Source: Holacanthus passer (lineage: Eukaryota > Chordata > Actinopteri > Pomacanthidae). Taken from it: a stretch of DNA of 64,000 nt. The stretch spans positions 2,102,501-2,166,500 of the forward strand of contig JAFREQ010000063.1 in the NCBI GenBank assembly GCA_025331565.1, written 5' to 3'. Positions 62,201 through 64,000 of the stretch are shown here, piece after piece. Positions within the stretch are counted from its first letter, which is position 1. Every line of letters begins with the position of its first letter. Position numbers and translations under genes: made by a program. Under the pieces are notes generated by a model that worked only from the letters and a program-made list of their open reading frames with translations, was not told the DNA's origin and did not search any database.

Positions 62201-63028
62201 TGATGATTGAGGTGAAGTCCGAGGGTCCCAGGGAGCGCTCGGCTTCCAGGAACAACAGCAGACAGAACGAAAACCCCCGCCTGCCTCCCAACGCCAGGAA
62301 CGACCTCAGAGGTCAGTCTGTAATGTCCTCACACTGCGCTGGCATCACTGTGAGGCAGCAGGTGTTCAGGTCACTTACTGTAGGTGACACATGTTGAATC
62401 TCGGCTACCACAGAGGTACAAGTAAAGTGTCTGGAAATTAGCTTGAAATCCCAACCAGCTGGTTATACATGAAGCTCAAAGGAGTTTGTGCCGAATCACT
62501 TGTAACAACATGGGACAGCAGATTTAAATTCATCGTACTGAGCGTTGCTGTTGATCTGTTGGTGCCCATAGGTTGAGACAGCATGAATGACTCAGCAGCA
62601 GGATGTGGAGAGATGTGTGTGTCCTCCTAATCTGCTACTTCTGCTTTGTTAGCTCAGCTCTTTAAATTTTTCACAGAGGAAATGGAATGTGTTTTGCAGC
62701 AAAGAGGACAAGTGGTCTGTTGGTGTGCAAGTCAAATGTAATAGTAATAATTCTGCAGGATTATCTGAAAGTTGCCATTGGCTTTCACAGTCTTTGTTTG
62801 CGTCAAATATTAGTTTTGTTCTACTGGTGTGCTGTTGTGTTTTTGCTGACGGGAACGTTGTTGATTTCTCTACAGACTGGCACAGTCAAAAGTACGAGCG
62901 GGAGTGGCGTGACGACCACGACGAGGTGTCCAGTGTGAAGAGCGAGGGAGCGCCGTTCCGCGGAGGGCCCAGAGGTCGCGGACGTGGGAGAGGACGAGGC
63001 CGGGGACGAGGCCGAGGTGCCGCAAGAA
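32272..63028 (+). CDS. larp1: La-related protein 1, N-terminal half (3' end beyond window)
   Basis: Six coding exons join in frame: 32272-32653, 51671-51735, 52922-52987, 59759-59915, 62177-62311 and 62876-63028. They give the first 319 codons plus one base. Diagnostic LARP1 segments are the start MATQVETLLPGN, EAPPPKVNPWT (residues 100-110), VGDFGDANSWPTPGEI (150-165), a charged Lys/Glu/Asp stretch (172-223), KWVPL with following linker, and an RG repeat (about 297-316). All lie in the disordered N-terminal region. The La motif, RRM-like domain and C-terminal DM15 cap-binding region are not yet reached. LARP1 is a cytoplasmic RNA-binding protein that binds 5'TOP mRNAs, including ribosomal-protein mRNAs, and represses or stabilises them under mTORC1 control. 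The ATG has G at -3 and +4 in a CpG island. Exon 1's donor (GTTTGT) is weak. Intron 1 is 19 kb; introns 4 and 6 carry snoRNA candidates. Confidence 0.95.
36456..36810. mobile_element. MITE with AAAGGTGCCCTGTGGAGTTTT termini
   Basis: The left end AAAGGTGCCCTGTGGAGTTT is an imperfect inverted copy of the right end AAAAACTCCACATGATACCTT. The ~355-bp interior has a spurious open frame. This is a non-autonomous element type common in fish, here in larp1 intron 1. Confidence 0.75.
43735..43750 (+). repeat. (GA)n microsatellite
   Basis: About eight GA units in larp1 intron 1. Confidence 0.9.
44068..44086 (+). repeat. (GT)n microsatellite
   Basis: About nine GT units in larp1 intron 1. Confidence 0.9.
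45955..46280 (+). repeat. Teleost repeat with GCTAACATGCTGATG motif
   Basis: Contains CATGCTAACGTGCTCACAGT, GCTAACATGCTGATGTCTAA, TTTGCTAATTAGCACTAAAA and ACCAAAGTTATTACAAGTCT. It ends in ATAGCAATCCATCCAGTAGT then TGTTCAGA. This is a familiar high-copy fish repeat in its usual order. Confidence 0.7.
50690..50955 (+). repeat. High-copy teleost MITE-like repeat, copy 2
   Basis: Carries GGTTTCCAGCTTCTTAAGTG, TAAATTGAATATATTTTGGC and GTCACCTTGGGCTCTGGGAA, then ACTGTGATCTGC. It is the same family as 19195-19430, in larp1 intron 1. Confidence 0.65.
52600..52655 (+). repeat. LINE 3' tail fragment
   Basis: AATTTCCCCACTGAGGGACG then AATAAATGTATATATTATCTTATCTT. It matches the reverse-oriented tail at 23296-23360 and lies in larp1 intron 2. 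Confidence 0.6.
54240..54685 (+). repeat. High-copy teleost MITE-like repeat, copy 3 (near full length)
   Basis: Runs from AGTGCTGAAATAATTAGTCT to TGAAAAATTAGTTGCAGCCC. The interior includes CTTTGGGTTTTGGACTGTTG and GTCTCCTTGGCCTCTGG. Both ends are present, so this copy defines a unit of about 440 bp. It lies in larp1 intron 3. Confidence 0.7.
55540..56005 (+). repeat. High-copy teleost MITE-like repeat, copies 4/5 (fused fragments)
   Basis: GGTTCAGCTTCTTAAATGTG and CACCTCGGCCTCTGCGAACA belong to one copy. A second GGATTTTGGACTGTTAAAA segment and the end AACAGTCGTTAGTTGCAGCC follow. The order suggests two partial copies joined or nested. It lies in larp1 intron 3. Confidence 0.6.
57430..57501 (+). 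CDS. larp1: Candidate 72-nt cassette exon of larp1
   Basis: A strong acceptor (branch-like CTAAACT, then TCTTCCCTCCCTCTGTTCAG) precedes a 72-nt open stretch ending in a consensus donor, ACT|GTAAGT. Exon 3 ends and exon 4 begins in phase 0, so the 24 codons (starting IEAVTRTV, ending DSWRFT) would insert in frame after residue 171. A second donor inside (CAG|GTCAGA) would give a 48-nt in-frame version. The peptide does not resemble the LARP1 sequence I know at this position, so it would be an alternative, lineage-restricted exon or a decoy. Confidence 0.4.
60895..60976 (+). ncRNA. Candidate box C/D snoRNA, copy 1 (larp1 intron 4)
   Basis: In order: 5' stem TGCUG(U)AGA (60895-60903), box C GUGAUGA (60905-60911), box D' CUGA (60930-60933), C'-like UGAAGA (60945-60950), box D CUGA (60965-60968) and 3' stem UCUCAGCA (60969-60976). 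The stem halves pair over 8 bp around one bulged base. The sequence before D' has a 12-nt stretch, UCAUGUCUCUUC, complementary to GAAGAGACAUGA of 28S rRNA (recalled). With the +5 rule this would direct 2'-O-methylation of the last G of that GAAG. Sense-strand intronic location is the normal vertebrate arrangement. I do not recognise it as a named snoRNA. Confidence 0.7.
61122..61330 (+). repeat. Teleost repeat (TTAAAGGTATAGTATGCAGG type)
   Basis: Opens with TTAAAGGTATAGTATGCAGG then ATTTTTCT, the typical left end of a short fish dispersed repeat. The interior has CACATGCGCCCCACTAGAAG. The right end was not defined. It lies in larp1 intron 4. Confidence 0.5.
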
Positions 63029-63352
63029 GTATGTGGACAGATGCATAAAAATGAATGTAAAACACTAAAAATACAACTGAAACCACCAGTTTTCTGTCTT
63101 CAGGAAATGCTTAAAAAATAGAACTTTCCTTTCTTGGCCTTTATATGGTCATCAGCCTCTTTTGTGTTTCCTAAAACAATACTGGCAAGGATTTCACCAC
63201 TGTGCTGCTTGTGTGGAAACTGTTTTTAGTACCAATGCAAGAATGTCTCACATTAACAATTCACAGTGACATACAGCATATATAAAAACTGAAAAGATAA
63301 AAAGTTCATACAGCGTTTTGATCATAGTGCTGTGAGATCTAACCTGCAGACG

Positions 63353-63433
63353 TGCTGGAGAAGTGATGAGCTCTTCATGTCTCTTCTCTGACTGTTTTCA
63401 CTGGAGAGAATTTTCACAACTCTGATCTCAGCA
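63353..63433 (+). ncRNA. Candidate box C/D snoRNA, copy 2 (larp1 intron 6)
   Basis: Same architecture as copy 1: stem UGCUG(G)AGA (63353-63361), box C GUGAUGA (63363-63369), D' CUGA (63388-63391), C'-like UGGAGA (63402-63407), box D CUGA (63422-63425) and 3' stem UCUCAGCA (63426-63433). About 35 nt from the 5' stem through D' are identical to copy 1, including the 28S-complementary guide. The half between D' and D has diverged. Homology extends a little beyond both ends of the RNA (63335-63466 against 60878-61010), so the pair arose by duplication. Confidence 0.7.
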
Positions 63434-64000
63434 TTGAAGCCAAAAACCAAACAAACAAAAATCACTCAACTCTTAATGCTGGGTTAATACTGGGTGATAG
63501 AAATAACACTGTGTGTGATAATACTATTGATAAGATTGACGAAGATTGTCAAGCGCTAACAACCAATCACATCACAGTCCTTTAGAAATGGTGGTTAATC
63601 ACGCCACACCTTATTGTTTCAGTTTGCCCTGGTCCTGTTGGATGTCACCCCTGCCTTCCCTGCCCTCCCTGTCTCTCTGTACGATCTGTATTAGATAAAG
63701 CAGAAATGCCAAATACATCTTTTTAAGTCGGATAGGACAACCTTTAAACTTAAGAGCTGTTGTGGATAAAAGAGGTAACAACTTATTGATGATGTTTATC
63801 ACCTGACGCACCACCTTCCAATAAAGCAGGCAAAGTGCTAGTGTTCACAGCCTTACTCACAAGCAATTAGACCCGTCTCTTGGAACAAGCAGCGAGGCGC
63901 TTGGAGAAAAACAAACCATGACATTACACATCTAGTGTTAATGGGCACATCACACATGCTTTTGATTTTTAACCGCAAAAGACATATTAAAAAAACAGCT
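63434..64000 (+). other. larp1 intron 6, continuing past the window
   Basis: No LARP1 exon fits here. The La-motif exons expected next must lie to the right of the window. Confidence 0.6.

Overview
This 64 kb window looks like nuclear DNA of a teleost fish, probably a percomorph. Genes are split into short exons with GT/AG junctions and introns up to 19 kb. There is a nuclear-type tRNA gene with a Pol III T-run. The AT-rich spacers are full of repeats familiar from fish genomes: Tc1-like relics, LINE 3' tails and high-copy MITE-like elements. There is no bacterial or phage content, no operon and no CRISPR array. Family names come from recalled conserved motifs; no database search was run.

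Layout: 1-3.3 kb is gene-free and holds a decayed Tc1-like transposon. 3.3-9.6 kb (minus strand) is znf346, a dsRNA-binding zinc-finger gene with seven coding exons that join in frame to 290 aa, plus a possible 2 kb 3' UTR. A perfect NRF1-type palindrome lies just upstream of its start codon. 10.6 kb is a tRNA-Val(AAC) gene. 11.6-15.4 kb (plus) and 16.1-20.8 kb (minus) are two tail-to-tail copies of a short-chain dehydrogenase of the 15-hydroxyprostaglandin dehydrogenase type. Both have seven coding exons; the first six have identical lengths in the two copies, and exon 7 differs by one codon. 21-31.9 kb has no recognisable gene, only repeats, including a LINE reverse-transcriptase fragment and an LTR-like block. 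31.9-64 kb (plus) is the 5' half of larp1: a CpG-rich promoter and first exon, a 19 kb first intron, and exons 2-6 up to an RG-rich segment. The La motif and DM15 region lie beyond the right edge.

The most interesting signal is a pair of unannotated, intron-encoded box C/D snoRNA candidates in larp1 introns 4 and 6. Each has boxes C and D, a D' box and a closing terminal stem. The guide next to D' is identical in both and is complementary to a conserved 28S rRNA segment (recalled, not searched). LARP1 controls translation of ribosomal-protein mRNAs, so a snoRNA acting on rRNA inside this host gene would fit functionally. Other leads are a 72-nt in-frame candidate cassette exon in larp1, splice-site oddities in all three complete genes, and substitutions in the dehydrogenase pair at positions important in mammalian 15-PGDH.
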